NCBI GenBank assembly: GCA_900542945.1
Contig: UQPI01000015.1
Span: forward strand, 1-44,472
Direction of reading: 5' to 3'
DNA from: an uncultured Collinsella sp.
GTDB taxonomy: Bacteria; Actinomycetota; Coriobacteriia; Coriobacteriales; Coriobacteriaceae
Length of the DNA stretch: 44,472 nt
The position numbers and the translations under genes are program-made. Of this stretch, positions 8,030 through 17,068 are shown in pieces. A model generated the notes under the pieces. The model had not been told where the DNA came from, searched no databases, and saw only the letters and a program-made list of their open reading frames with translations. How positions within the stretch are numbered: the first letter of the stretch is position 1; each line of letters opens with the position of its first letter.

Positions 8030-9106
8030 TTAAAATTGGTTGAGGAAGCGCATATCACCTGTCATGAGCGTTCTGAGGTCCGGCAGGTCGTAGCGCAGGG
8101 CCGCGACGCGCTCGGCGCCAATGCCAAAGGCGAAGCCGGTGTACTTCTCGGGGTCGATGCCGCAGTTGATGAGGACGTTGGGGTCGACCATGCCGCAGCC
8201 CAGGATCTCGATCCAACCGCTGTGCTTGCAGAAGTTGCAGCCCTTGCCGCCGCACACGTGGCAGCTCACGTCCACCTCGCAGCTGGGCTCGGTGAAGGGG
8301 AAGAAATGCGGGCGGTAACGCGTCTTGCGGTCCTCGCCAAACATGCACTTAACAAAGTAGTCGAGCGTGCCCTTCAGATCGCCAAAGGTAATGCCCTCGT
8401 CGACGACCAGGCCCTCGATCTGGTTGAACTGCGGCAGGTGGCAGGCGTCGGCCGTGTCGGGACGGTAGACGGTGCCCGGGCAGATCATGTAGATGGGCGG
8501 CTTTTGCGACTCCATGGTGTGGATCTGCACGCCCGAGGTCTGGGTGCGCAGCAGCACGTCGGACTCGCCGTGGGCGTGAGCCTCGGGGTGCGCGACGCTG
8601 CCGGGGTTGTTGTCGACCACGTAGAAGGTATCGCGGGCCGAGCGGCTCGGGTGATCCATGGGGGCGTTGAGCGCAGTGAAGTTGTAGTAGGAGGTGTCGA
8701 CCATGGGGCCGGACTCGACGGTGTAGCCGATGCCGCAGAAGATGTCCTCGGCCTCCTCGATGATCTGCTTGATCAGGTGCTGGTGACCGATCTGCGGACG
8801 GATGCCCGGCAGCGTGATGTCGACGGCCTCGTGCTCGAGTGCGTGCTTGAGGGCGGCGGCCTTCATCTCGGTGGTGCGCTCGTCGAGCATGCCCTCGATC
8901 AGCTGGCGCATCTCGTTGGCGCGCTTGCCCATGACGGGACGATCCTCGGGGGCGAGCTTGCCCATCATGCGCATCAGGCCGGTGATACGACCCTTGCGGC
9001 CGAGCAGCGCGACGCGCGCGGCCTCAAGCTTCTCGGCGTCGTCGGCGCCTGCGACGAGCTCCTTGGCCTCTTCCTCGAGTTTGACCAGATCATCAATCAG
9101 ACTCAT
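8030..9106 (-). CDS. pheS: phenylalanyl-tRNA synthetase alpha subunit
   Basis: A 358-aa class II aminoacyl-tRNA synthetase catalytic subunit. The N-terminal coiled-coil arm begins MSLIDDLVKL. Motif 2 lies around the GTVYRPD...THLP-type stretch (here DACHLPQFNQIEG), followed by RYRPHFFPFTEPSCEVDV and the C-terminal GxGxER-like motif 3 (FGIGAERVAALRY). I chose the ATG at 9106 with AAGGGAAG upstream; the open frame runs on into the T-box leader but that extension is not coding. First gene of pheST. Confidence 0.97.
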   Translation of the reverse strand: MSLIDDLVKLEEEAKELVAGADDAEKLEAARVALLGRKGRITGLMRMMGKLAPEDRPVMGKRANEMRQLIEGMLDERTTEMKAAALKHALEHEAVDITLPGIRPQIGHQHLIKQIIEEAEDIFCGIGYTVESGPMVDTSYYNFTALNAPMDHPSRSARDTFYVVDNNPGSVAHPEAHAHGESDVLLRTQTSGVQIHTMESQKPPIYMICPGTVYRPDTADACHLPQFNQIEGLVVDEGITFGDLKGTLDYFVKCMFGEDRKTRYRPHFFPFTEPSCEVDVSCHVCGGKGCNFCKHSGWIEILGCGMVDPNVLINCGIDPEKYTGFAFGIGAERVAALRYDLPDLRTLMTGDMRFLNQF

Positions 9107-9192
9107 GTCTTCCCTTTCGTCTCTCGCGCATCCGCTTGCCGGGGCGGCTGGCACCGCCCGATGCTTACGAATGTGCGGCCCGGTTCGGTAAC

Positions 9193-9234
9193 AAAAAAAC
9201 CGTCCTCGGGCACGTGCATTGCCCAAGGACGGTT
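9193..9234 (-). terminator. T-box regulated terminator
   Basis: On the minus strand AACCGTCCT...AGGACGGTT forms a perfect stem around a CG-rich loop, followed by seven T. This is the terminator half of the pheST T-box switch; the antiterminator would pair with the T-box sequence just upstream. Confidence 0.9.
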
Positions 9235-9470
9235 GAATTCCGCGGTACCACCTTGTTTGACCCGGCGGATGTCTGGCCCGCCGCGCCCACTCTTTGCCCC
9301 TTTTCGCGAGGCTCACGGCTTCCCTACTGGGGCTTTGCCGCCGCATGGCCGCGCGCCCGTTGAGGTTGCTGCTCGGGAGTGAACGCTTGGCCCTTGCCAC
9401 CGCAGGAAGGCTTGCAGCCCATGACCTTCCCTCTCTTGCCGGCGACGCGGCGGGCAAAACCCTCTCCGTC
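9193..9470 (-). promoter_or_regulatory. T-box leader of pheST
   Basis: The minus strand upstream of pheS contains the canonical T-box sequence GGTGGTACCGCGG (complement at 9240-9253), followed about 10 bases later by a strong intrinsic terminator. This is the hallmark of a T-box riboswitch that reads uncharged tRNA. With pheS downstream, tRNA-Phe specificity is expected. A UUC triplet occurs in the upstream stem region, but I cannot place the specifier loop confidently. The upstream boundary is approximate. Confidence 0.92.
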
Positions 9471-9612
9471 AACGCATTGGGCTATAGGATACCACATCCT
9501 GCGTGCACATCGCCGCGTTCCGTTTTGTTCGCGCTGGGTACAAGGCAAGTAGCTGTGCAAACTGGCCGCGCCGCCGCATGCGACGGGCGACCTGCGAGAT
9601 CAAGGATACGGT

Positions 9613-11187
9613 ATGGAAAAGAACAAGGATAAGATGGCCAAGCCCGCAGCGGACAAGACGCCCAAAGGCATGAAGGTCGATAAGGCCGTCAAAAAATTCC
9701 GCAAGCTGGAGGGCAAGCTGTGGACTCGCGAGTACCTGCTCAAGATTGCCGAGTTCGATGGCGCGACCATTGCCCCCGCCAACGGCGCCGCGGCCCGCGC
9801 CGACGCCATGGGCACCCTTGCCGGCGAGCATCACAAGCTCCTGACCAGCAAAAAGTCTGTCGAGCTCGTGCGCTCGCTGGCACGCGAGACCGTCGCCGGC
9901 GGCAAGATCGACGACCCGCAGCTGCTCGACGAGATCCGCGTGCTCGGCCGCGACCAGCGCGAGGCAAGCGTCATCCCCACCGAGGAGGCCGAGGCCTGGA
10001 CCAGGCTCACCTGCGAGGCCGACGCCGTGTGGCACAAGGCCAAGACGGCCAACGACTGGGCGAGCTTTGAGCCCTATGTGGATAGAATCGTCGGCCAGCT
10101 TAAGCATCAGGCCGAGCTCATGGACCCCAAGCGCGACCCATACGATGTTTGGCTCGACCAGTATGAGCGCGGCCTTTCCACCAAGAGCTTCGATGCGTTT
10201 TGCGACGAGGTCAAGGCCACGGTCGTGCCGCTCGTGCACGCCATCGGCAAGCGCGGCCAGCAGCCGGCTGCCGACTTTTTGCATGCCCGCGTGCCCGAGG
10301 CCGCCCAGCGTGCCATGAGCTTCGACCTTATGAAGCTCGTCGGCCTGAACTTGGACGACACCACGCTCGCCTTTACCGAGCACCCGTTTAGCGAGGGCTT
10401 CTCGGTGGGTGACGCGCGCATTGCCACGCACATCTACGAAAACGACTGCATCTCCAACGTCTACAGCATCATCCACGAGGCGGGACACGCCATGTACGAG
10501 CTGAGCGTGAACCCCGCTTACGCGCGCACCTGTCTTGAGGGCGGAACCTCCATGGGCATCCACGAGAGCCAGAGCCGCTTTTTCGAGAACACCGTGGGCC
10601 GCAGCCGCGCCTTTATGGGACCGCTGCTGCAGGTGCTGCGCCGTCACGCGCCCGAGGTCTATGGCAGCGTGGACGAGGATACGCTCTACCATGCTGTGAA
10701 CATCGCACAGCCTTCGCTGATCCGCACCGAGGCGGACGAGCTCACCTATCCGCTGCACATTATGGTGCGCTACGAGATTGAGCGCATGCTGTTTGCCGGC
10801 GAGGCCACGGCCAAGGACATCCCCGCGCTTTGGAACCGCTTTATGGACGAGTACCTGGGCATTCCGGTTCCCGACGACACGCGTGGCTGCCTGCAGGATA
10901 CGCACTGGAGCGGCGGCTCGTTTGGCTACTTCCCCACCTATGCGCTGGGCAGTGCCTACGACGCCATGTTTGTGCCGGCCATGTGCCGCGACGGCGTCGA
11001 CCTTACCGGTGCCTGCGCGAGCGGCGATCTGGCGCCCGTCCGTGCCTGGCTGGGCGAGCACATTTGGCAGTGGGGCCGCGCCAAGGACGCGCCGGAGCTC
11101 ATCAAGGGCGCCTGCGGCATGGCGTTCGATGCCCGCTACTACTGCAGCTACCTGCAGGACAAGTTCACCACGCTGTATCAGCTGTAA
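9613..11187 (+). CDS. M32 family metallocarboxypeptidase
   Basis: A 524-aa cytoplasmic zinc carboxypeptidase (thermostable carboxypeptidase 1-like) that removes C-terminal residues from peptides. The zinc motif HEAGH is at about residues 288-292, with the third ligand in the HESQSRF motif (about H317/E318), followed by the family segment FFENTVGRSRAF. A near C-terminal GSFGYFPTYALG stretch is also typical. The length is close to the usual 500 aa, with a Lys-rich N-terminal extension of about 20 residues. The start ATG follows AAGGATA. It is a monocistronic plus-strand gene divergent from pheS and followed by a strong terminator. Confidence 0.93.
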   Translation: MEKNKDKMAKPAADKTPKGMKVDKAVKKFRKLEGKLWTREYLLKIAEFDGATIAPANGAAARADAMGTLAGEHHKLLTSKKSVELVRSLARETVAGGKIDDPQLLDEIRVLGRDQREASVIPTEEAEAWTRLTCEADAVWHKAKTANDWASFEPYVDRIVGQLKHQAELMDPKRDPYDVWLDQYERGLSTKSFDAFCDEVKATVVPLVHAIGKRGQQPAADFLHARVPEAAQRAMSFDLMKLVGLNLDDTTLAFTEHPFSEGFSVGDARIATHIYENDCISNVYSIIHEAGHAMYELSVNPAYARTCLEGGTSMGIHESQSRFFENTVGRSRAFMGPLLQVLRRHAPEVYGSVDEDTLYHAVNIAQPSLIRTEADELTYPLHIMVRYEIERMLFAGEATAKDIPALWNRFMDEYLGIPVPDDTRGCLQDTHWSGGSFGYFPTYALGSAYDAMFVPAMCRDGVDLTGACASGDLAPVRAWLGEHIWQWGRAKDAPELIKGACGMAFDARYYCSYLQDKFTTLYQL

Positions 11188-11209
11188 AGCTTAGGCGACA
11201 CGCCAACGC

Positions 11210-11249
11210 AAAGGGGGCGCCGCGGGTTGGTTCCGCGGCTCCCCTTTTT
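11210..11249 (+). terminator. intrinsic terminator of M32 peptidase gene
   Basis: AAGGGG...CCGCGG-gttggtt-CCGCGG...CCCC is followed by TTTTT, 23 bp after the stop codon. Confidence 0.85.
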
Positions 11250-11263
11250 CATCTAAGCCAGAG

Positions 11264-11325
11264 ACCCGGTACTTGGGGACGTTCCTTTCATGCCGGCACA
11301 ATAGGAACGTCCCCAAGTGCCGGGT
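11264..11325. repeat. REP-like palindrome (TTGGGGACGTTCC type)
   Basis: The arms ACCCGGTACTTGGGGACGTT and AACGTCCCCAAGTGCCGGGT pair with one mismatch around a loop of about 16 bp (the arms extend three more bases on each side). The GGGGACGTTCC core resembles REP sequences mobilised by RAYT (Y1 tyrosine) transposases in other bacteria; no such transposase is in this window. Confidence 0.75.
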
Positions 11326-11400
11326 GAAATTGAACGTCAGATTGCCGCTTGGGGCCGTTTGCAGCGTCGAGCAGTTACGCGGTTTGGTAAAACAGCGTAA

Positions 11401-12732
11401 CTAAAGAGCTTCCAAAGCACTTGCGATGCGCTTCATGGCGGCATCGGCGGATGCTTGGTCGGGCGCCTCGGCCAGCACGCGGATAACCGACTCGGTTCCG
11501 CTCTTGCGCACGAGCACGCGGCCCTCGCCTGCCAGCGCAGTCTCGGCCTCGGCGATGGCGTTCTGCACGCCCATGTTCTCGAGCGCGGCGTCCTTATCCG
11601 CTACGCGCACGGCAACCTGCGCCTGCGGCAGCAGCTTGCACGGAGCCGTGAGCTGCGAGAGCGTCTCGCGCTCGGCACGAATCACTTCCATCACGCGCAG
11701 CGAGGTCATAATGCCGTCGCCCGTGCGCTCGATATCGCCAAAGATCGTATGGCCCGTCTGCTCGCCGCCCAGGCTGTAGCCGCCCTCGCGCATCTTGGCA
11801 TACACGTGACGGTCGCCCACGCCGCTGGTCACGGCGCTCAGTCCGGCAAGCTCCAGCGACTTGACCAGACCAAAGTTGCTGGCGATCGTCGGCACCACGG
11901 TACCGCCCGAAAGGCGACCGTGCTTGTTCAGATACACGCCACACACGTACAGGATCTGGTCGCCGTCTACCACGCGACCGCGCTCGTCAACGGCCAAGCA
12001 GCGATCGGCATCGCCGTCATAGGCAAAGCCCACGTCCAGGCCCTGCTCCACCACGTGGCGCTGCAGGCGCTCCATATGCGTGGAGCCGCAGTCGACGTTG
12101 ATGTTAAAGCCATCGGGCGCGGCGTTGATCACGCGCACGTCGGCACCGAGCGCGTCAAACACCGGCTTGGCCACCGAGGAAGCCGAGCCGTTGGCGCAGT
12201 CGATACCGATCTTGACGCCCTGCAACGAAAAGTTCGCGCTGGCGATGAGCGAAGCGATGTAGCGGTTGCGGCCCTGCATATAGTCCACCGTGGCGCCGAT
12301 GTGGTTGCCCGTGGCCAGCGGTACCTCGCTCTTGCCATCGATGTAGTCTTCGATGAGCTCCAGTACGTCCTCGTCCATCTTAAAACCGTCGCTATTGACG
12401 AGCTTAATGCCGTTATCGCAAAACGGGTTGTGGCTCGCGCTGATCATGATGCCGCAATCGAAGCAGCCTTCCACGGTCTGATGCGCTACGCCCGGCGTGG
12501 GGATCACGTGCAGCATATAGGCGTCCGCACCGCTCGCGACCAGGCCACTCACCAGCGCCGCCTCGAACATATAGCTCGAGCGACGGGTGTCCTTGCCCAC
12601 GATGACGCGCGCCTTGCGCTCGCGGTTGGCGCCGTAATACCAGCCCACAAAACGGCCAATCTTATAAGCGTGCTCTACCGTCAGCCCAACGTTGGCCTCA
12701 CCGCGAAAGCCGTCGGTGCCAAAGTACTTCAT
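11401..12732 (-). CDS. glmM: phosphoglucosamine mutase
   Basis: A 443-aa enzyme converting glucosamine-6-phosphate to glucosamine-1-phosphate for peptidoglycan precursor synthesis. The N-terminal MKYFGTDGFRG, the phosphoserine loop ISASHNP (catalytic Ser at about 100), the Mg-binding DGDADR, the sugar loop GEQTGH and the C-terminal phosphate-binding loop are in the standard order. The last reads RKSGTES instead of the common RPSGTEP, a modest deviation. It starts 3 bp after the DUF4012 gene stop, so the two are co-transcribed. An inverted GTTACGC/GCGTAAC repeat overlaps the stop codon. Confidence 0.96.
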   Translation of the reverse strand: MKYFGTDGFRGEANVGLTVEHAYKIGRFVGWYYGANRERKARVIVGKDTRRSSYMFEAALVSGLVASGADAYMLHVIPTPGVAHQTVEGCFDCGIMISASHNPFCDNGIKLVNSDGFKMDEDVLELIEDYIDGKSEVPLATGNHIGATVDYMQGRNRYIASLIASANFSLQGVKIGIDCANGSASSVAKPVFDALGADVRVINAAPDGFNINVDCGSTHMERLQRHVVEQGLDVGFAYDGDADRCLAVDERGRVVDGDQILYVCGVYLNKHGRLSGGTVVPTIASNFGLVKSLELAGLSAVTSGVGDRHVYAKMREGGYSLGGEQTGHTIFGDIERTGDGIMTSLRVMEVIRAERETLSQLTAPCKLLPQAQVAVRVADKDAALENMGVQNAIAEAETALAGEGRVLVRKSGTESVIRVLAEAPDQASADAAMKRIASALEAL

Positions 12733-12735
12733 ATC

Positions 12736-15066
12736 TTACTTATCCTGTTCGAACGTTTGAGCGGTCGGCGTGGTACGAACCTTAAGCTCCTTGTGCCCAG
12801 AGTCCTTCGAAGTCGTGACCGTGTACTCAACCTTTATGTCTTGTCCAAGAAGCATGTGGACACCGCCCCATGCAACCTTCAAGCCATCGTGCGTCGCTTC
12901 GTTCATCTCGATAGAACCGGAGCCCGAAGTCTTAATGTCCGAAATGCTGCCTCCCGCAGGAGCATAGAGATAAAGCCTCAGTACCTCATCATCAATATCC
13001 TGGCTAATGCCGTTATGGCCCTGGAAATAACCAGGCATCTCGGCCTTCTCCTGGGGGGTCATCGTGTTCTTGAGCGAGGTGGTCACTCGATACGTCGTCG
13101 AGCCATCGGCATTTTCAACCGAAGAATCGATGGTGACTCGCTTATCGAGGAACCAATCCATCTTTGAATAACTGTAGTTGTTCACATAGACGCCCAAGAT
13201 CGGAGCCTCCGACGTATCGGCTTGGAGGGCGCCCGATATTCCAAGGGCCTTCGCGGCCTTTTCCTCGTCATCGTTTCTCGAATACATGAGGATGCGACCC
13301 TCGGAAGCACCCTTTTCGATGGCTCCAGCAATCTTAGCAATATCGCTGGAGCCCAGTTCGTCCACGATCTTGTTAAAAGCCGATCCGGCAACCGCCGCAA
13401 AAATGGCGTCCTGTTCCTCTACCGGGTAATTCCAATAAATATCGTGCAGCAGCACCTTTGCAGCGTTGCTTCCATCAACGACGGTACCGTCAGGAAGCTG
13501 TGTGCCGCCTACAATGCCGAGCATATACTGCAAAAATACCGGATCGACTGCAAATACGCCGTCGATGTCATCTCCGACAATGGCCTTCTGCATATCGCTG
13601 GCAAGCTGAGCCGCACGCGGATAATCGGGCGTCATCGTAACGTCACCCATCGTGTATCCGAGCGTGTTGAATCCGGTCAGGCCCCATCCGGTCGTGAACA
13701 AGTTTGCTTCTTCATCGGTGATGGGAAGCGGGCTCAAAGGCTCTTTCATCATGTCGACTTTGACAAAATCGCCCAGTTCGAGCTTACCATCAGTCACCGA
13801 CATCACGCCGCGAGAACCGGGAAAACCGCCACAGGCGCGGATCTCGACATTGCTCATCGCGAGCACAAGATAATGACGCGTCTGGCCGTTGGCACCGAGC
13901 ATCTGGGGAAGGACGGGGGCGACCTTCTCCGCCGCGTCAACCGCGCCGTTGAGGGTGGCAAAGCCGTCCTTGGCCTTATCGACCAGCTCGGTCACTTGGG
14001 AAATATGAGTATCGCCAATACCCTGGATCTTCTCGTTGGCGCTCTTGAATACCTTCGAGCTGCTGGAAAGCGAATCGGCGACCGCCTGCAGCGCGGACAC
14101 GTTAATCATGCCGTCCTGGAACAGCTTGCCGGGCGTGGCCTGCGAAAGGTTGTCGGCCATGGGAACCAGCGCGTTGCTCGAGACATCGGACAGGACATCA
14201 ATCATGGTGCGGGCCGCACTGATGTCGCTGCCATACACCGGGATAAACGAAGCCACCGTCCACAGCGGGCTCGAGGTCTCCGCCTTCATGCTATCGCAGA
14301 GCCCATCGATCTTCTTCGCGTCGTCAGGCAGCGTCGAAAAATCGCCCGACGTGACCTTGTCCTTAAGGCCACCGACAATCTCGACGGCCTCCTTCGCTTC
14401 ACTCTTTACGGTCTTTGCCGAGTTAAGCAGCATAAAGCCGCTTGCGCCAAGCGCAACGAGAAGCACCGCGACTACAGCGGCAATAATGGCGCCGGTGTGA
14501 CGCTTTTTGCGTTCGCCCTTGCGATGGCGATGACGGACCAGACCGTCAGAGGTCGAACTCGACGAAGCGTCGCTACCGTAGTTCAAGCCAAAATCGTAAT
14601 AATCTTCCTTGGAACCCGAGCCCGCAAACTCGGCACCGCTATCATCCAGGCGGGCGAACGTGCCAGTCTCGGAGGCACCGGTGTAAATCGTGCCAAGGTT
14701 ACCCGTAAGCCCCGCGCCACCGGCAGAGGGAGTATTGTTGGCGGCCTTGCCGGCATTAACGTTGCCGGCGGCATTTGCGGCGTTGGCAGCACCTGCGTTG
14801 TTCGCAGGTACCGAAGGAGCCCCGCTCGGCTGCGACGCGGAGGTTGCACCGCCCGCAAAGACATTCCCTCTTGCACGGCCGGTCTTTTTCGCCTTTTGAG
14901 ACTGCTCGTACAGAGCGGTAAACATCGCCGTCTCGCCCGGGGACACGCGCTTACCGGAACCGCCCTGTCCAGCGCCGCCCGGCGTGCCGGCCTTACCAGC
15001 CCCGTTCGGACGCGGCGGAACTGCAGGACGGCCGCTATCGCTGCCCTTAAAGTGATTACCAGCCAT
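12736..15066 (-). CDS. DUF4012 domain-containing membrane-anchored protein
   Basis: A 776-aa protein. The start ATG (MAGNHFKG) has GAGGA upstream; the frame stays open further up without a proper start. The first 150 residues are low-complexity Gly/Ala/Asn/Pro, then a basic stretch and one transmembrane helix (about 155-178). The extracytoplasmic part contains the DUF4012 landmark segment VEIRACGGFPGSRG. The family is widespread in Actinobacteria and Firmicutes near envelope polysaccharide genes, but its biochemical role is not established. Coupling to glmM fits a cell-envelope role. The signal is a type II-like internal anchor. Confidence 0.85.
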   Translation of the reverse strand: MAGNHFKGSDSGRPAVPPRPNGAGKAGTPGGAGQGGSGKRVSPGETAMFTALYEQSQKAKKTGRARGNVFAGGATSASQPSGAPSVPANNAGAANAANAAGNVNAGKAANNTPSAGGAGLTGNLGTIYTGASETGTFARLDDSGAEFAGSGSKEDYYDFGLNYGSDASSSSTSDGLVRHRHRKGERKKRHTGAIIAAVVAVLLVALGASGFMLLNSAKTVKSEAKEAVEIVGGLKDKVTSGDFSTLPDDAKKIDGLCDSMKAETSSPLWTVASFIPVYGSDISAARTMIDVLSDVSSNALVPMADNLSQATPGKLFQDGMINVSALQAVADSLSSSSKVFKSANEKIQGIGDTHISQVTELVDKAKDGFATLNGAVDAAEKVAPVLPQMLGANGQTRHYLVLAMSNVEIRACGGFPGSRGVMSVTDGKLELGDFVKVDMMKEPLSPLPITDEEANLFTTGWGLTGFNTLGYTMGDVTMTPDYPRAAQLASDMQKAIVGDDIDGVFAVDPVFLQYMLGIVGGTQLPDGTVVDGSNAAKVLLHDIYWNYPVEEQDAIFAAVAGSAFNKIVDELGSSDIAKIAGAIEKGASEGRILMYSRNDDEEKAAKALGISGALQADTSEAPILGVYVNNYSYSKMDWFLDKRVTIDSSVENADGSTTYRVTTSLKNTMTPQEKAEMPGYFQGHNGISQDIDDEVLRLYLYAPAGGSISDIKTSGSGSIEMNEATHDGLKVAWGGVHMLLGQDIKVEYTVTTSKDSGHKELKVRTTPTAQTFEQDK

Positions 15067-15215
15067 AAAGAAATCCTCGCAATTGAGTCGCAATGAAAAA
15101 GTCCATAACGTTACCAGTTTATGGCATTTTGAGCATCGACAGCTAAACTCCAGACACGGACATCAATTGGCGAAAATGCGGCACAACACCTTTTCCGTCT
15201 TGGCGGCGGCGCCAG

Positions 15216-16238
15216 CTACACCGTCAAAAACACCATCGCGATAATCATGGCAAAGCCCGCCAGGTCGGTGGGCAAAAACACCGTTCCCAGCATAAGGGCG
15301 CTGGTGATGGTGGCCGAAACCGGCTCCATGGTTCCAAGGAGGCTCGCGCGCACCGAGCCAATCTCCTTAACGCCCTGCATGTAGAACATATAGGCGAAGA
15401 ACGACCCCACCACAATAAATATCGCGAGCGCGCCGACACCCGAGGGGCCGAGCGCCGGCATGTGCGCCCACGGCTGGGTAAAGATACTCATCGCGATTCC
15501 CGCCGAAAGCATGGCCGAGCCCGTGACGACCGAGCTGCCGTATTTGTTGAGGATTCCGGCAGGGATGATTGCTATGCAGGCACCGCCCACTGCGCACAAA
15601 AGGCCCGCGAGCAGGCCCATCGGCGAGATGTTGAGCGTACTGGGGTCGCCGCCCGTGGCGATCAAAAACGTTCCACCCAATGCGAGCAAAATGCCAAGAG
15701 CCTCGCGCGTGCGCGGCAGTCGATGCGCGGTGACGCAGGCATACCCCATGACGACCACCAGCTGCAGGCACTGGAAGACGGTCGCGGTGCCCGCGTTGGT
15801 CAGGCGCACGGCTGACAGATAGCAAAGCTGGTTGAACAGCAGGCCAAAAATCGTAAACAGAATAAGCTGCTTGCGATCGGCGGGGGGAGGCCACAGCTCG
15901 ATCAAGCGGTCGCGGTCTTTTCTGAGTACAACGAACATAAAGAGCAGGCCAGCGATAACTTGGCGCACGCTCATCAGCCAAAACGTCTCGATATAGCACA
16001 CGTCAAAGAGGTAGCTGGCGCTGGTGCCAGAAAAACCCCAAAACGTACCGCCGGCAAACGCGGCGAGCGTACCCAGGGCCATCTTGCGCGCCTGGGCGTC
16101 GTTGAGGCGGTCGCGCCATGCACGGCGGGTGCTGCGGCTCAGCTCGTCAGTCCCCTCGGGCACGATAAAATCAGACGCCGCCGTCATCGGTACCGAAGCC
16201 CTTTCACGTGCACACTGCGCCGAGCGCTCCTGTTCCAT
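15216..16238 (-). CDS. EamA/DMT family transporter
   Basis: A 340-aa permease with an approximately 50-residue hydrophilic N-terminal extension followed by about ten hydrophobic helices in two five-helix halves, as in the drug/metabolite transporter (EamA) superfamily. The first half opens with GGTFWGFSGTSASYLF and the second ends with the GSVRASLLGTMEPVSA loop, the typical EamA signature before the last helices. The substrate is unknown. The start ATG has GGGGGAG upstream. It lies between the SipW operon end and the DUF4012 gene, and a 150-bp gap suggests separate transcription from glmM. Confidence 0.88.
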   Translation of the reverse strand: MEQERSAQCARERASVPMTAASDFIVPEGTDELSRSTRRAWRDRLNDAQARKMALGTLAAFAGGTFWGFSGTSASYLFDVCYIETFWLMSVRQVIAGLLFMFVVLRKDRDRLIELWPPPADRKQLILFTIFGLLFNQLCYLSAVRLTNAGTATVFQCLQLVVVMGYACVTAHRLPRTREALGILLALGGTFLIATGGDPSTLNISPMGLLAGLLCAVGGACIAIIPAGILNKYGSSVVTGSAMLSAGIAMSIFTQPWAHMPALGPSGVGALAIFIVVGSFFAYMFYMQGVKEIGSVRASLLGTMEPVSATITSALMLGTVFLPTDLAGFAMIIAMVFLTV

Positions 16239-16304
16239 CCCACTCCCCCGAAATCAATTGGCAACAAAGCGCTCAAACTGTAGCACGAATATTGGTATGA
16301 AATA

Positions 16305-16326
16305 GCAGATGATGCGGAGCATCTGC
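16305..16326 (-). terminator. weak hairpin after the SipW/McrB-like operon
   Basis: GCAGATG and CATCTGC form a 7-bp stem with an 8-base loop, followed on the minus strand by TATTT. It sits 38 bp beyond the last gene of the operon and is a plausible weak terminator. Confidence 0.4.
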
Positions 16327-16363
16327 GAGCGTCCAAATTGCAGGGACGAAAGGCACCGATGAG

Positions 16364-17068
16364 CTATGCCGAGTGGTTGGAATCGTCTAGAACGCCGGGG
16401 GCGGCTTCCGCACTTCCCTCAGCATGCTCGCCATCGTCCCGTTCCTTGTCGCTGTCCCGGCCCTCCTGCTCGCGACGGCGCTTTTCGCGAATCTGCTCAA
16501 CGGCGGCTCGCAAGGCGGCCTCGTCCTCGGCGCGTGCCACCTCTTGCGTTGTCTTGACCATATGGCGAATCTCGAGCACCAGCAGCACGATCAGCGGCAC
16601 CACGATAAGCGGAAAGAACAGCAGCGGATTGGTGAGCAACGAGACCACCACGCCCAGCCCCGCCGAGACAAAGACCACGCGCCCCACCACGTCGGCGGCG
16701 GGCACGGGCGCGGCGTCCTCGACCGGATTGGCATCGCCCTTGGTGCGGTAGACCGGCGTGCCGTCGGCCGCGGCCTCCACGGCAACGATGCGGTGCGTGT
16801 TGAGTGAACCCTCCAGCGCGTCATCGGACGAATGGAAGGTGATGATGTCACCCACCTGGTAGGCCTGGCTGTTGTCGGTATCGACGACGATAAACGAATG
16901 CACGGGAATCGCCGGCTCCATCGAGCCGGTCAGCGTGCGCATAAAGCCGTAGCCCATGATGGTGGGGATCTCGCCGGCGGGCGTGAACACCGTGCGCAGC
17001 AGCACCACAAAGGCGACCAGGATCACCACGGTCGCCAACACGTTGATCACGCGGAGCACGTGCTTCAT
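16364..17068 (-). CDS. archaeal/ER-type (S26B, SipW-like) signal peptidase I, copy 1
   Basis: A 234-aa membrane protease that removes signal peptides from exported proteins. An N-terminal helix (about 5-27) precedes the catalytic segment LTGSMEP (Ser49). The general base position is in the NTHRI motif (His92), so it uses a Ser-His pair like SipW and ER signal peptidases rather than the bacterial Ser-Lys pair. A second helix pair follows at about 128-166, then a charged coiled tail of about 65 residues. The start ATG overlaps the previous stop by one base (TGATG). Likely substrates are the SipW-type proteins encoded in this window. Confidence 0.92.
   Translation of the reverse strand: MKHVLRVINVLATVVILVAFVVLLRTVFTPAGEIPTIMGYGFMRTLTGSMEPAIPVHSFIVVDTDNSQAYQVGDIITFHSSDDALEGSLNTHRIVAVEAAADGTPVYRTKGDANPVEDAAPVPAADVVGRVVFVSAGLGVVVSLLTNPLLFFPLIVVPLIVLLVLEIRHMVKTTQEVARAEDEAALRAAVEQIREKRRREQEGRDSDKERDDGEHAEGSAEAAPGVLDDSNHSA

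Noticed and set aside
6577..9382. Long plus-strand frames opposite pheT and pheS
   Set aside because: They lie entirely over clearly recognised synthetase genes and have composition typical of antisense shadows (Ala/His/Val/Gly-rich).
11455..15096. Long plus-strand frames opposite glmM and the DUF4012 gene
   Set aside because: No start signals and no recognisable domains; the minus-strand proteins are well supported.
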